Shown here piece by piece: positions 38,690 through 51,776 of a stretch of DNA of 64,000 bases. The stretch spans positions 8,231,993 through 8,295,992 of the forward strand of contig NC_034414.1 in assembly GCF_002078875.1 (NCBI RefSeq), written 5' to 3'. This DNA comes from Numida meleagris (taxonomy: Eukaryota; Chordata; Aves; Galliformes; Numididae). Both the position numbers and the translations under genes were made by a program. How positions within the stretch are numbered: position 1 is the first letter of the stretch; the number at the start of each line of letters is the position of its first letter. The notes under the pieces were generated by a model. The model did no database searches and was not told the DNA's origin. It worked only from the letters and a program-made list of their open reading frames with translations.

Positions 38690-40687
38690 AATCCATCTGG
38701 GCGATTGCCCGGCTGCCCAGGGAGTGCACTGCCAGCTTGTATCTGGAGTTGGTACCTGAATGTGCCTCTGCCTGTGAACAGTAAATTGTTGGGTCATGCG
38801 ATGAGTGGGAGGGCATAGAGCAGCGTGGGGCAGTGGCTGCAGAGCAGGTCTGTGCTTAACCTCCTGCTGCAGCCCCTTGCTGGAACCTAGTCAAGCAGGG
38901 TGTGTATAGGTACAGCTTTTTTCCTCGGGGGGGAAAAAAAAGCCATCCCAAGCTGCATGATTTCAGTCTGTTTGTAACAGATGAGGACTCAGGCTAAGAT
39001 GATGACAAGGAAGGGATTGATAGTGTCAGTTACTTTTAATAAAACTTTTCTGCAGTGATAGGATAGAGATATGAAACCACAAATGAGACTGTCGTCTGAC
39101 AAGGCTTTGCCTGCGAACGCAATATTATGAAGATAAGCTTTCTGTGACATTCTTTACCTCAGGCTACTGGCAGATTAAACAAGTCACTTCTATTGCTATT
39201 GACATTGATGCAATATTGTCTCTTTCTCATATCTTCTGTATGCCTTGTCAGTAAAAACTTGATAATTCCCTTCGCAATCACCCAGGGTGGTTCTGCGGGG
39301 CAGCAGCAGGATGGCGAGTCGCTTGGCTTGCTTGCAGCAGCGGCCACTTGTGCCTCAAGCAGCACGCATCCAGGATATTGCTGATGTTCTGCACTGATGA
39401 CGTGAAGTCGTCTGCTTCAGGTGTGTACAGCTCAAACTATCAGGAGCAGCAGACAAAAATAATCTTCCTATATAGATTCTTTACATTTGGTATATTAGTT
39501 AAACTGTCACAAACTTCTGTGGCTTGATTTTTCATAATGTTTTCCGCTTTGATACGTGAAGAGAAGCTTAAGTGGAGAGGGTTTCTAAGTGCTTTTATTG
39601 AAGTTTTAGCAAGCAGTAGGGGAAACATGGGATCTGTATGTAATTAGTGCCAAGGAACATTCTCTAAAAATAAAATACGAAGAATTTGTATGCAAATTAC
39701 CAGTTCTGATGTAAACAGCACCTAAAGGCAGAGTGGAAATGGCTTAAGAAATATCCTTGCCTGTGGCTATTTTTCAAGGACTGGAGAAGATAACTAATGT
39801 AATTGCTCACACTCACCCTGCTTGCAACCCTGACATGAGGAACATAAGGTAGCATAAGCAAAAAGGCACAGGGTGAGACAGGGATATAGCTGAAGAATGC
39901 TGTGCCATAGCTGTTTCCCAGCACTGGGAGGTTGTTCTGAAAAACAAAGTGTTAAGCTAGTGCTAATGAAGCCTGTATCAGCACATAGGAGGAAACCTCA
40001 GCTAGAGTCCATGGAACACAAAGCGGGTTTCAGAAATTATTACCTCCTGCTCCATTTGTGTTCTGAGCACCTCATTTAGAATGGAAACAATTTCTTATCC
40101 AACTAAAACTGCAAAACAAATTGCTTGAAGGGTGTCAGTGCTGGGGGAGGATCTGAAGGCTTTACCAGACGGATGAAAACTAACCCAGCACATTGCTACA
40201 GAAAGAGAAAGGCCAGAAAATCTTCAAGATGGATAAAAAATGTTTGTTAGTTTGTTTGTTTTTAAATTTCTAGTTTTCTCCATTTTATAGTGCTGCAGTC
40301 ATTACAGTCTTCAGACAAAAGTTGGGACAATGAATATGTCACAACGTGACATGACAGACCTGTGATATCTGTGTTCGAACATTATTCACCAGCAATGAGA
40401 AGCAGTGCATTAAAGAAGGCGTGTTCATGTTGTGTACCAATCACTTCCTGAGAGCCTCCCTTTTTGTTCATCCAGAGACTGTAAGGGATGATGATGAACC
40501 ACGCTAGTCCATTTACTAGCATAACAGGAATTATTAACTATAATAAATGTATTATTATGTAGCCATTAGATATCAGTTATTAAACTCCTTGATGTCTGCA
40601 CGATGTCTGATAATGGATTTGGAAAGGAACTAGATTGGTTATTTATTGACCGTACAGAATAACATAATTTATTGACTTGGCTCAGTA

Positions 40688-40711
40688 AGCTTGATTTTTT
40701 TTTTTCAAGCT
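40688..40711. repeat. 7-bp inverted repeat around a T run
   Basis: AGCTTGA and TCAAGCT flank a run of ten T. It is structurally a potential hairpin, most likely chance around a homopolymer. Confidence 0.55.
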
Positions 40712-43700
40712 GAAATGAGATCCTAAGTTTTTAGTGGTCTAGCCAGTGTGTAAGCTGATTCAGGAAAATGACATTTTTCTGAAAAACTGCTGTACTTAGA
40801 GCAAATTCATTCTAGGCTAAATTTCTCTTTCAAGTTCACTGACTAATTACTTTTAATCATGTTCCTGAGACAAAAGCATGAGAAACTAGACAAGTTGATG
40901 CCAGCTACATTGAAATACTACTTCCGAGTACCATGTGGCCTGTGAGTCAGCAGTAGGCAAGGCCATCAGGCATATGCAGACAGTATCACTGCAAAGCTGG
41001 GGCACGTGTTCCTTTTGTCTGATAGCTCTGCTTGGAAGAACATTTGCTATCTCAGGTTGCAACAGTAATTTAAAAGGCTGAAGAAAGTAAACAAGTTTAA
41101 TTTTGTGGGATATAGCCTTCTCATTGAAGTTGATTGTATTTATCTTCACTGTATAAAAATGAATTTTGCTCTGTTTTCTAGAAAAGAAAGGCTGAAGGCA
41201 CACTCTGCTGATTTAACTCTAGTGGAGAAAGGAAAAGCAAGGGAAATAGAGTAGGTGTAAAATTTCAGAGTTGTTTGCTTCTTCACTAACATTCAATGCA
41301 TATTAAACATTTAGTGCATTTAATCCAATAGACATTGTGCATGCATATGCTCCTAGGGTACCAGAAGAAAGCAGCATTTCCATGTCAATGATCCTAACGC
41401 TCATAGCCATCCTAGTGTATGGCTTTTCAATACAGAAGACTGCTGACTTTGATAAAGACAGTCTTTGGCAAGCTCTTGCATTCTGGAGACGTCTTGATTT
41501 TTTTATGGCAGTAAAATCAAGTTGTTCTTCTGAGGCAGATCGGGATTACTTGCCTTCTATTTTCGGGCAGTACAAAGCCCAGACTTTCAATTAAATATTA
41601 TTTATAAATGTCTACGGATTCTGGTCAGAAGGGACGGAGAGTTGACATCACAGTGAAAAGGCAGGAGCATTTCTAAGACCTTCAAGATGTCATGGTATGT
41701 ATGGCCAGTCTACGAAAAGCATTTCAGAGTTGAAACAAGCTGTTGGATGTGATGTGCTGGTGCGGTGAAGCCATGTTCTCCTCATTTTTGCAGTCTGGTC
41801 TTTTCTCTTTCCTTGCTCTTGCCTTACAGCAGGAGATAGGGTAAAGGGGCCATATTGTGCTGTGTTCTTGGCTATTAACAACAAGTAGTGAGAGCAGACA
41901 CTGCTTTAAAACAAAAGCAACCACAAGAGTATAAGATGGATATTATGGCACCAATCTGGTATGATTAATGTCATTTATTTGCCCTGGCTGCAGACAAGGC
42001 TGTGGAAGATGTGACTGACTTGTTTCTGAAGTCACAGCTCCTGAGAAAGGATTTGGAGGCCTATGGAGTCTTCACTGGTGACTGAGATACTGTGGGATCT
42101 CAGTGAGCATTTGGTCTTTTCCTTGCTACAGTTGTCAGTATTTAGTGAAGCAGGAAATGCAGATCCAGTGTTCCAGTTGTGTAAGACCTAGAAATAGTTG
42201 GAAATTTTTTGGCTAAGTCCTTTTTCATTTCAAATAAAGGCGAAACTTTTTAGATGATAAAATAAATTGCAATCAGAAAAAAGTAACATTTTAAAGATAT
42301 TTTGGTGCTGGAATGGTGCTGGAATCCCCACTGCCCACATTTCAGTGAAAATCAACTGTAATTTTTAATAAAACACATATTTGCTTCAATGTTGAAGCAA
42401 ACCTGGAACAACAGCAACAACAAAAATGAATCAAATTCAAGCCAAATATTCCCACATAACTGAACACTGTACTGATCTAAACTGAAACCCTTCTTGCCCC
42501 AACTTCTGTCTCCAAGATGCTTGGAGATATCAATTTCTAGTAACTCTTAAAAATAAAATCTCAGATACTTATGTAGTGGATGAAGCAGTGATATTTTACT
42601 GCAAAACCTATTTTATGAAAATATAATTATTCACATGAGTAACAAGTTTATCCCTTGAAAATCTTTATTTATGTTACAGACATAAACAGGTTCAAGCCTG
42701 CATGTAGCTGGCAACTGTCTGCTGCAGGCTGCTAGATTACATCTATGCTTTTCCAATGTAGCTTGCTTTCTCTGTTCCACAGCACAGAGGAATCAACTAG
42801 CAATGTCCTGTTAAATTTGCAAGGATAGGAAGATTGAAGGGGAAAGTCTAGACAGAACTGGCACGATGTGCCAGAAACAGAGCCTTGAAAGAGGAAAAAA
42901 AAGGAAAGTTGTATGACAATGATGTATGTAGAAGGAAGGAGAAAAGTGCTTAAAAGAATCTTCTGGGAAATGTAGCAGAATTAATATATTAACAGCACTT
43001 TATGTCTTGTTCAAACTCTTACAGACATTGGTAGCTTTCTGAATTCTAGTAAATATAGAAGCACCAAGTAATTATCCATCAGGGTCTCCTGGCTGTGCAA
43101 AGAATTTCATTTCAGCTATGGCTGAAGGATTCTTTCTTGTTCTAATGAATTGTAACTCTGTTTTTATCTTCTTTATACTGGCTCCTTTCTGTTTAAAATT
43201 GAGCTAAATGTAACAAAAATGATGTGGGTGCTCCCTACAGGCTAAAGCAAGGGCACCCAGTCTTTATGTTTCAGGGCTCCATCACCGGAACTGAAGAGCT
43301 GCATCACGTAGCTGGAAATCATAGTGGTAAGGTTCTCAGTGGGCTGCTGACAGGATGGAAAACATAACACGTGCTGTATTTCACAAGTACTTAGATTTTC
43401 AATTCTGCATCAGAGCTTGTTGCCTATTATTTGCTTGTAGTTCACTGTTACAGGTTGGGGAACATTTTTCTCAATTTACAGCTCATGAAACTGATAAATC
43501 AATTGCTTGTGTGAGGGGAGCTGGGTTGTTGGCAGTTGCTTTGCCAACACACTTCCACCACGACCATTTTTGTTTCGATCCTTGAGGATATGGTAAAAGG
43601 AAGGAAGCTTTCCCTCTAACTTAATTTTTAAAACATAAAAGCTAATTCTGGTGCTCTGAGCAACTTCAATATTTCTGAAGAACTTTCATCTGTTAATCTA

Positions 43701-46429
43701 ATATTAAACTTGCCTTGTTGTTATACTGCTGTTTGACCTAATAGCTGTGCTATAGTCTGAGGTACAACATTTTTAATGAAAAGTCCGTGCTAGGCTTTTT
43801 AAATTATAGTTCCCCAAAGCGGCAAAAGCAATGCAAATGTTTTTAGTAGTTACCTAGAATACTTTTACCATAACAGGAAGGTTGCCTTACCACTGTACCT
43901 TGGGGATTTTCGTGTCTGTTCCTTGATTGTACGTTTACCTCTGGAACGAAGCTATCAAGACAGTACTTCTTACAAGGGTCCTGAGTTCTTTGTCTGATGT
44001 GATGCTTAAATTGCTCTAGTATACAACTATTGATTTAAGTAGTGGCTGTTAATTTTTTTTTCAATACCAACAGCAGTGAGGTAATCTGAATAAAGTCGGT
44101 AGCTTTGACCATATTGCTCAAACTTCTGTATCTACTTAGGAGATGCCCAAGAACAGTGTAAGGGTCTGAAGTCAAGCAGAGGGGTGACAGTGGGAAAGCA
44201 AAGCTCTTGTTGGAGCTTGCTTTCTGACAGTGGACAGTGCAGAAAAGGAGAGGCCCCTTCATATTTACTTGAGCTAAACAAACAACCAGATTCCCTCAGT
44301 TCACAAAAGTAAATTTGCATAGTCAAGCAGAAATAATCGTACATATTTGCTATCTGTTCTAGAGCTAGTAATCTTTGGGCAGTGTAGAGAACTTAATGAT
44401 ATTAAATTTTTTTTTTTATCTACTGGTTTTGTCAACATCAGCTTACTATTGCATATTGCCTCTTAGAATGACAGATTTTCATGGGCTTTATTGAAGTTAT
44501 TCTTTTGCATGGGTGAATTGAGGGGAGACCAGGCTGAGCACTTTGGAAAGATTATGCAAAACCAGTATGTACAGAAGAAACAAGTACTCAGTCAGCAGGG
44601 TTTCACGTATATAATTAAGTTAATCTTACATTTCATCATTTATGATAAGCTCAGGATTAATACTTTTGTGCCAACATGGGATTATTAAAAAAAAAATAGT
44701 GAGACATTCTGTGTAACTTTTGCAGTAGCACTGTGAAGAGAACAAATGAGTATAAATTGCATAATTATTTTCCTTTGTTATCGGTCTTTTCCTTTCATTT
44801 GACATAACTCACTCCTCTAATATTTGCCTCTGCCATTGCCTCCACTGTTTTGTCAGACAAATATGCATCTTCAGTTAAGTGTCGTTTTCAGCAGTTGCAG
44901 AGAGCAAGTAGGAGTATCTCTTGGTCTCCTGGTAGACTGGGTTATGCCAGTATTGTAGGCTGTGAGACACGGAATACTGCTTGGAGCCAGTTATCTTAGT
45001 GACTGTAATTTTCTTATGCAGGCAGCCACTGAAAACACTGAGACGGAGTCTGTTGTATAACGTGAAAGTAGAATCAAGAAAAAAAAATTAAGTGATTCTA
45101 AGTGTGTTCTGGATGATGTACGCTGATGAATGATTCAAGATGGAAGGGAAAAAAAATCACACCTCAAAAAGGAAAGCTTAATTCTCAGTGCAATGAACTG
45201 ATGTTTCATACCGCCTGTACTTAGAAACTCCACTTGATTTCCATACTCAGTTCAGTCTTCTAGCCCTTATTTAGGGAAAAACTGAGATTAGTGAGATTCT
45301 CTGCTCTTTTGAAAATCAGGAGCATAAATAGTTTGTCAAATGTACAGTAGCCAGCTATGAATAATTTGTACTCTGTGATAATTTTCTAAATCATTTTGAA
45401 TTTGGGGTGTCTCATTTCAAACGTGAAAATGTTTCTTTAGAGAGTGTTGTTTTTAAATCCTTTTCTGTTCTTCACTTGGCTGCTCTCTTACTGACTGTCC
45501 TATACTGGCTTTCTTCACGTCTTGCAGTGAATTATATACCTGTTCCTTATCACTGAAGGTCAAACGTAAGAAACCCTATTCTGCTAATTCTAAAAAATCT
45601 GCCTTTGCAACTGCATGACCAGTGGTATTGAAGGAAGACCTAAACAGAGAGTAGTCATTAGAATTGGTACATGCTATGTGGAGGCTTGTATGGGCTGCAT
45701 CTTTTGACGTCTGTGCTGCCATTAAGACAAAATCTTTCACTTTCCTGATATGACTGGAGATGTTATTTCCGGGGTAGAAACTCAGAAATTAAGGTCTTTC
45801 TATTGGACAATGTGATTTACTCTGAAAACTGTAGGTGGTGGAGACCCATCACTTCAATGTAACTGTGCTGTTGCTGAAAGTAGAGTATTTAGGCTTGACC
45901 ACTTCGTTCTGTTGTTTTCTTTGTGCTGGAATTAGATGATGTGCTAAGTACTCTGCTCTGCAGAGTAACAGGGAATCTGAAAAATGTTGAGAAAGTGGGG
46001 TGTTTCACTTGCCTCGAGAACATCAGTGTGGTAGGAGAAACTTCTGAACAAAGAAAGACGTGAGGAAGAAATATGGGAAAATGTCCAGTATATCAAATTA
46101 TCCATGTTTCTGATGTCATGAACAGTTTCGGGACAAACAGCATGCAGGCTTTGAGGGATAAGAGAGACTGCTCATATGAGGGATATGAGAGATGACCTGG
46201 TTGGAAAGACATAATTTTGAGAGAGTTGTTTATTTTGATTAGAATGATATTGCCGGACTGAAAACTTAATTGAAACTTTCAACTCCTGAAGCTCCTCAAT
46301 ACATTGGTTTAATTCTTTGAATCAATATGAATGTATTCAATAAAATCGTTCCTTTAGGAATGTAGGGTGTGATGCTGAAGTCAAAAAACATATGCTGGCC
46401 CTACAGGTGAATGGTGACCCTCACCAAAA

Positions 46430-46840
46430 TACTTCATTCCATTAAACGTGTGGTGCTCAAGGCTAAGGGGCACAGATTATGATTTTAATTATATGGATCA
46501 ATAGGCATATTTTTTTACTGCACAATGAACACACTAAAACTGATCAGTGCAAAACTGTAGGCTTTTGATTCACCATTGCTTAAATCTCCCAGCACTGCTG
46601 GCAGTTATTAGCCTGGGAAATATCACTTTTCAAATACTTTGTCAAATTGCATGCAATCAATCCCAATGACCTAATCTCTTAAACAATTGAGGTCTCTTCT
46701 TGCAAAACTTACTGTAATTATCCTTGGCTCATGAATGCAAACCACGGCATTAAGATGCAGACTTGCTTTCAAAGTTATAAATATCATAGTTTTTGTTGTC
46801 ATGAAGCTTGTGACGTAATCCTGCAACTAGTAATGTGCTT
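46430..46840. promoter_or_regulatory. Possible conserved non-coding element
   Basis: This block has the look of developmental enhancer DNA. It is AT-rich but not low-complexity, has no homopolymers over 8, and contains several homeodomain-type cores (TTAATTAT near 46484, a TAATTATCC-type site near 46716) and repeated TGCAAA/TGCATGC-like words. It holds no open frame of note and no repeat family that I recognise. Conservation cannot be judged from one sequence, so this is a hypothesis. Confidence 0.25.
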
Positions 46841-48009
46841 GTCACACCAGACAGTGCAATTAGTGTTTTGTTTACCCTTTTCTCGTTCAGATTCTTAGCT
46901 GATAGCATTGCCTTGCCCACAAGTGATGCAGGGTTTATGGTATTTCTCTGCTTTCACTGTCTTTCATAACTCTTTCTACAGCTCTGTATTCTCATGCCTG
47001 TTTTCACTGATCTGACTGCTATGGAAATACTTTTTTATGTTGCAACAGATAGTCCAAACCACAAACTGTGTAAATCTGGAATTTGAGTTTACTCATTCCT
47101 AGTGTTCATCCATACGTTTAATAGCGACTCCTCTGTCTGCTTCAAGTGCTTGGAATTTCAGAAGCTAGGGTCCAAATGAGAACAGCTCTGCAGCAGGTAA
47201 GATATATCTGCTCTTGTCTTAAGGAACCATTTCTGGGATGCTCGCTTTTATCTTACCTGGATTGCACCTTCTACACATGTGCTGGAGTACATTTGCTGAT
47301 CATAGATGAGGGTGAAGGGCCATGAATTTGTTCTTTTTACTGGTATTTATCTAAATTTTGCGCTGAATTTCTGCTCTACGCCCATGCTTCTCTGAATCAT
47401 TATCTGCATCAGCTTGGCATGACTGAGCTTTCATTGGACTAATTACACTCTCTTCTCCCTATTGGAATATTTTCCTAGGCATGATAGAAATAAAGATAGA
47501 GTTATATGGGAAGAGCTTCTTTTGCAGTATTGATGCTGTTTCTGCTTGTAGATAGATAGGATACTTGAGTTGCCTACTAATAATCTGGCAGCTGCCTGTT
47601 CAAATTTTCTGAAAGGTTATTAACATTCAGAAATTCTGGGCTGTGGTAGCAGTCAGGTCTGCTTTTAAGGTTCATTGAAGATATTGATCAATTGTTCATG
47701 AATGGAAAGTAATGTAACATTCAGAAATTTAGTTTAGGTGTTAGGATAAGAGATGTACATGTGTTAGGAACTCGGATATGTTTCAGCAGAAGAGGAACAG
47801 GAAGGAAGGTTTGAAACCTTGATTAAGGAGCAGGCTGCTGGTCATGAAAACTTGAAAAATGCTAAAAACAGAGGAAGGTGACGTGTAGAGGAAGAGCACC
47901 AAGGTTGGACAGCAGTGATCTCTGAAACAGACATGGCTAATGGTCAGAGCGCTGCTGAAAAGGCTGGGAAGAACACAGCATAACAACAGTAAGCAGGAAA
48001 GCAAGTCAG

Positions 48010-49150
48010 ACTCTTGATGTCATTTGACAGTGTGTCCAATCTACTTGGCCACAGACCAGAGGCAAAACTTACAGTGCTTCTCTGCCAGTGCTAGCAGTCT
48101 GAGAAATCAGATGGGAGAACTGGAATGATGGCTTCATACAAGTCTGGCAGACGGGCAGCTGAGATACCTTGCAGGAAGAAGGCAATCTGTGGATGAGATG
48201 TTCTCAGGCTATCAACTTTACGTAAATTTGCAGGGTGAGATGTGCAAGAGATGAAGTGGCATTGTTTACGGAGTTTAAAGTGGAAAGAACTAGAATAAAG
48301 TTATTGCTGGAAAAAGAGAAAACAGCATGAAAACCCTGTAGGTGGAAGTGTCACACTGATAACCAAAATGTAGTGTTAGGACTGTATTATTAACCTAACC
48401 CCAGTATGGATATAGATATAGGATCAGTGATGTTAAGTAAAGATAGAGACCTGTAAATTGAGGACAGGTAATAATAGTGAGTGTTTCAGCTACCCACAGA
48501 ATGATTGCCTTATCTGTGACAGACATTGAAGTAAATTTCAGGAGGTTGTAAATAACAGCTTCCCAGAACAACTGTTTTTCAATTCCAGAAGAAAAGATGC
48601 TGTTGTGGCTTTGGTCCTGATTAGTGCACATGGCCAGCTCAAGAAGTGTTTGGGAAAGCTTATCTGTAATATCAATTAAAATACAATTAGGTTTAACACT
48701 GCAATAGGAGAGTCTAAACAAAATAAATCCAGAACACAAGTGTTCAATTCAAAGGAATAGATCAGCATACTAATGAGGCAACAGGTCAAAGGGAAGAAAA
48801 AGCATTGAAGGAGGAGCGAAAAGCAAGAAGCCTAGAGGCAGCCTAGATACTTTTCAAAAACAATTATCTTAGAAGTCAAGACAAACTCTCTGCTGAAATT
48901 TGAGTGGGAACAGGAAGGAAGAGGGAAAAAAAAGTGGTCCAATAAAAACCGTATGGCTCAATATAAAGTTAAGGTGATTGTCATACAGAGAGGACTGGCA
49001 TTTATAAGTCTGTCCTTTGGAATAGAAAAGGAAGGTACGTAACTCATGTCAGGAAAAAATGTAACCAGGAAATTAAGAAGGCTAAGAAAGAATTTGAGGA
49101 GCACCTTGAAAAGGATGCTCACATTCATGCTCTAGTTATTTAAATATAAC
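48010..49150 (+). pseudogene. Decayed LINE ORF2 relic (CR1/L3-like clade): endonuclease and linker
   Basis: An old non-LTR retrotransposon relic is visible only after translation. At 48087-48125 the plus strand reads SASSLRNQMGELE, matching the start of the apurinic endonuclease domain of CR1-clade ORF2 (a N-A-x-S-L/I-x-N-K-x-x-E-L pattern). At 48545-48724 another frame reads VVNNSFPEQLFF ... DAVVALVLISAHGQL ... NTIRFN, resembling the C-terminal part of the endonuclease, with the expected SDH motif lost. At 49069 a third frame reads EIKKAKKEFEEHLEKDA, resembling the basic linker before the reverse transcriptase. The order and strand are as expected for one ORF2. The three frames and internal stops show long decay. 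It is much more diverged than the CR1 copies here. Boundaries are approximate. Confidence 0.68.
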
Positions 49151-50079
49151 AAAAATATTGCCAAAATTGCCAAAGTCCTACCCGCGAAAATGGCTCTAGA
49201 AAGGATGCTGGGAATGATAGTCCGTGAGTCTGACTTCCACGCCTCAATAGATGGTAAACTTGAAAATAAATGTTGAGATTGGCACAAAGATAAGCTGCTT
49301 GGAAAAAGATCTCTGTTAGAAATGGAGAAAAACTAGAGCTTCCCAGTTACCCTTTGAGTCATCTGGAATGGTTCAAGGTGACTGCGGTTACTGTATCGGG
49401 TACTTGCACCTGCCATACAGTCTCGCCTACGGTGACTTTTGTCTATCTTGTTTTCGTTGTCTAAAACAAGAGAAAAATCGTATTTTTAGGAGTCAGCAAG
49501 GAAAAAATGACATTTCTGGCTAGGTCAGACAATGGAGTGAATGGCAGGAGGTGAGGAAGGACGAAGTGGTGCGTAGACCAGTTGGCAAAGATGTTTTGGA
49601 AGTCTCCCATACATAGGAGGTAACAAAGCATCTAGAAAGAAAGATGGATGGAGACAAGAGTCCATACATGTATGAGACATCTGTGGCTTATGCGGGAGCA
49701 AGATGTGTGTGTAACACATGAAGGAAAAGATTTCCTCAGTTGGGTATTTTCTTGTGTGGTGATGTCGTGGCTGTTGTTCCCACACTCAGCTGATCATCTG
49801 GCCTCCTAAGCTGTTACTTGCTGATTCCATGCCTTTTTCTTTCCCAGTTGGTTGAACTCTACATATGTGCTTATTGTTATTGCATGATTACAGGTGGCAT
49901 AGATGATGGGGAAAAAGGGTTAGTGAACATAAAGCAGAGATTGTAGCTTCATGTGTATGGATGATAAAGGCCCTTGAGTTCTTGGATCTTGTGTTTTGTC
50001 TGTTTTGGACTTATTTACAAGCTCACACAACACTGAGCAGAGACTGTATTTACCCTTCTAACTGCAGAGGCTGCTTTGG

Positions 50080-50810
50080 TAACTAAATAAACAATGAATT
50101 CAAAAGGTCTAAATAGAGCTCCGAATCTTAGTAAAGTCAGTACATTTAAAGGAGGCATATTTGTAAAATGTTTGGACAAATAAACCAAATACATGCTCGA
50201 TTATTGCCAAAGCTAGCATCTCTGAAACTCTAAAGTGTGCTCTTCAGACACTACATTTATTACCCAGGAGAGGGTTAAACATTGGATTCATTTTTTCTAA
50301 TGTATAGACCCATCAAGGAAACACATATATTTTTCAATTTTCTAAATTATCATTCTCATCTAAAGTGATCTATTGATCATTAATGATCTAGAAACCCTTA
50401 GAGCATGACAGATGAGTAGGAAAAATCCAATAAGCTCTCCACCATTGCGGAATACTAAGAAGCTAAAAAGCTACTACTGTCCATATAGCATGCCTGTGAA
50501 ACACTGCATGAATTAGTAAACAGGATCTTCTGGATACTATGGGCTGACCTTTAGTTCTCTCAGCGTATACAGAGGACAGCCTTTCATTCGCAGCACCTAT
50601 TTTCAGACTCTATTATGCTTGCAAATGAAAATATTCATGATATTAATGGAACAATGCATGCAAATATACTAATTGCTATTTAGGATCTTATTAATATCTT
50701 AAACAACATACATTAATATAAACTAATATTAAAAAAATTAAGCGTGTACGCAGTGTTCCATACCCTACTTTTTTTTAAACAAACTCAAGCATTTTTAATG
50801 AGTGAGTATG
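50080..50810. promoter_or_regulatory. Possible conserved non-coding enhancer
   Basis: A roughly 700-bp block of complex AT-rich sequence is dense in homeodomain and POU-type words. It holds a perfect 14-bp palindrome centred on ATTAAT at 50375-50388 (GATCATTAATGATC), a consensus octamer ATGCAAAT at 50658-50665, TAATTG at 50670-50675, and several ATTAAT cores around 50640-50720. No repeat family and no open frame were recognised. This density resembles vertebrate developmental enhancers, but no cross-species comparison was possible, so the call is an inference from motif content. Confidence 0.35.
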
Positions 50811-51752
50811 TGAAATACGGATATCACCAATGTAGACGTGACAGAATGTCATCATTACTTTTCATGCCTCATTGAGTTAAAATCCCAGCGTGTGGCTACT
50901 GCAAATAAGAAAGGGCTAATTTGTTCCTTCTGTTAGATGTCAACAGATAATGTAATTTACTATTGGCTTTCAGACATTTAAGCAAGAAGTTCCATGTTAT
51001 TATCTAAAATGTTTTGCTTTGTAGGCGTCAGTGGTATCAAAACTGGTGCATGGTCATAGAGCTTAAGGCACGATGTTTTCTGTAGATCTCATCCTTCCCG
51101 TAATAATGAGACTCAAAGCCAAGCAGCCATCAACTTTCTCCACATCAGTGCAGCACGGGGGAGAGATCTCAGCTATGTTTGGCACTTAGTTTTTCTTCTC
51201 GTATGGGCAGGATGGGTTTTATTTGCGGTCAAGTCACTGGAATGGTGGAGTTAACTGTTATGCTCTACTGCGTGGGACAGACGTGCCCTGTCTTTGTTAG
51301 GAAGTCATTTGTATGTAAGAGGAGGGGGAAGAAGATTTATACTCACTGAAGTGCAATACTTTTCCTTTAAAGCAATACTGGAATAGTGTGTGCTGAGTAC
51401 AGTACTGGCTTTTGTCCAGTGAGCAAATAAGAACAAAATCGAATACTGGATAGCGGCTCAGTAAGAGAGCAATCTGTCTTAAACTCAAGTGAGAATGGGT
51501 AATGTAGAAGAAATAGAGTATGTGCATCTAATACAGACGTACATGGTAATCAATATGCAACAAGCTTAATCCTGGCATTTTCTAATTCGTTATTGGCCAT
51601 GCTTCTCATATCTCTGTAAATTATTTTCAAGTAGTATATAAACACACATATATAAAAATCTTAGTTCATTGATACTGTATTCTTTCTACTTCATGTTTTA
51701 CAATTTTTTTTCATTATGGAATTATTTTTTCTTTTATTTAGGTGCATGTGAG

Positions 51753-51776
51753 TGTATATATATATAATATATAAAA
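51753..51776. repeat. (TA)n microsatellite
   Basis: Alternating TA tract of about 12 units with one AA interruption. Confidence 0.85.

Larger units (their letters stand above)
30575..48009. other. Unannotated AT-rich DNA with small inverted repeats
   Basis: No coding exon, RNA gene or clear transposon was recognised over these 17 kb. Visible local structures are a GGA-rich tract (31442-31470), A-rich simple repeats (35136-35160), perfect small inverted repeats at 37381-37406 and 38665-38689, a T-run hairpin at 40688-40711, a GC-rich pocket at about 39270-39420, and a possible conserved non-coding block at 46430-46840. Open frames are all short, at most about 105 codons, without family motifs. 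Confidence 0.55.
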
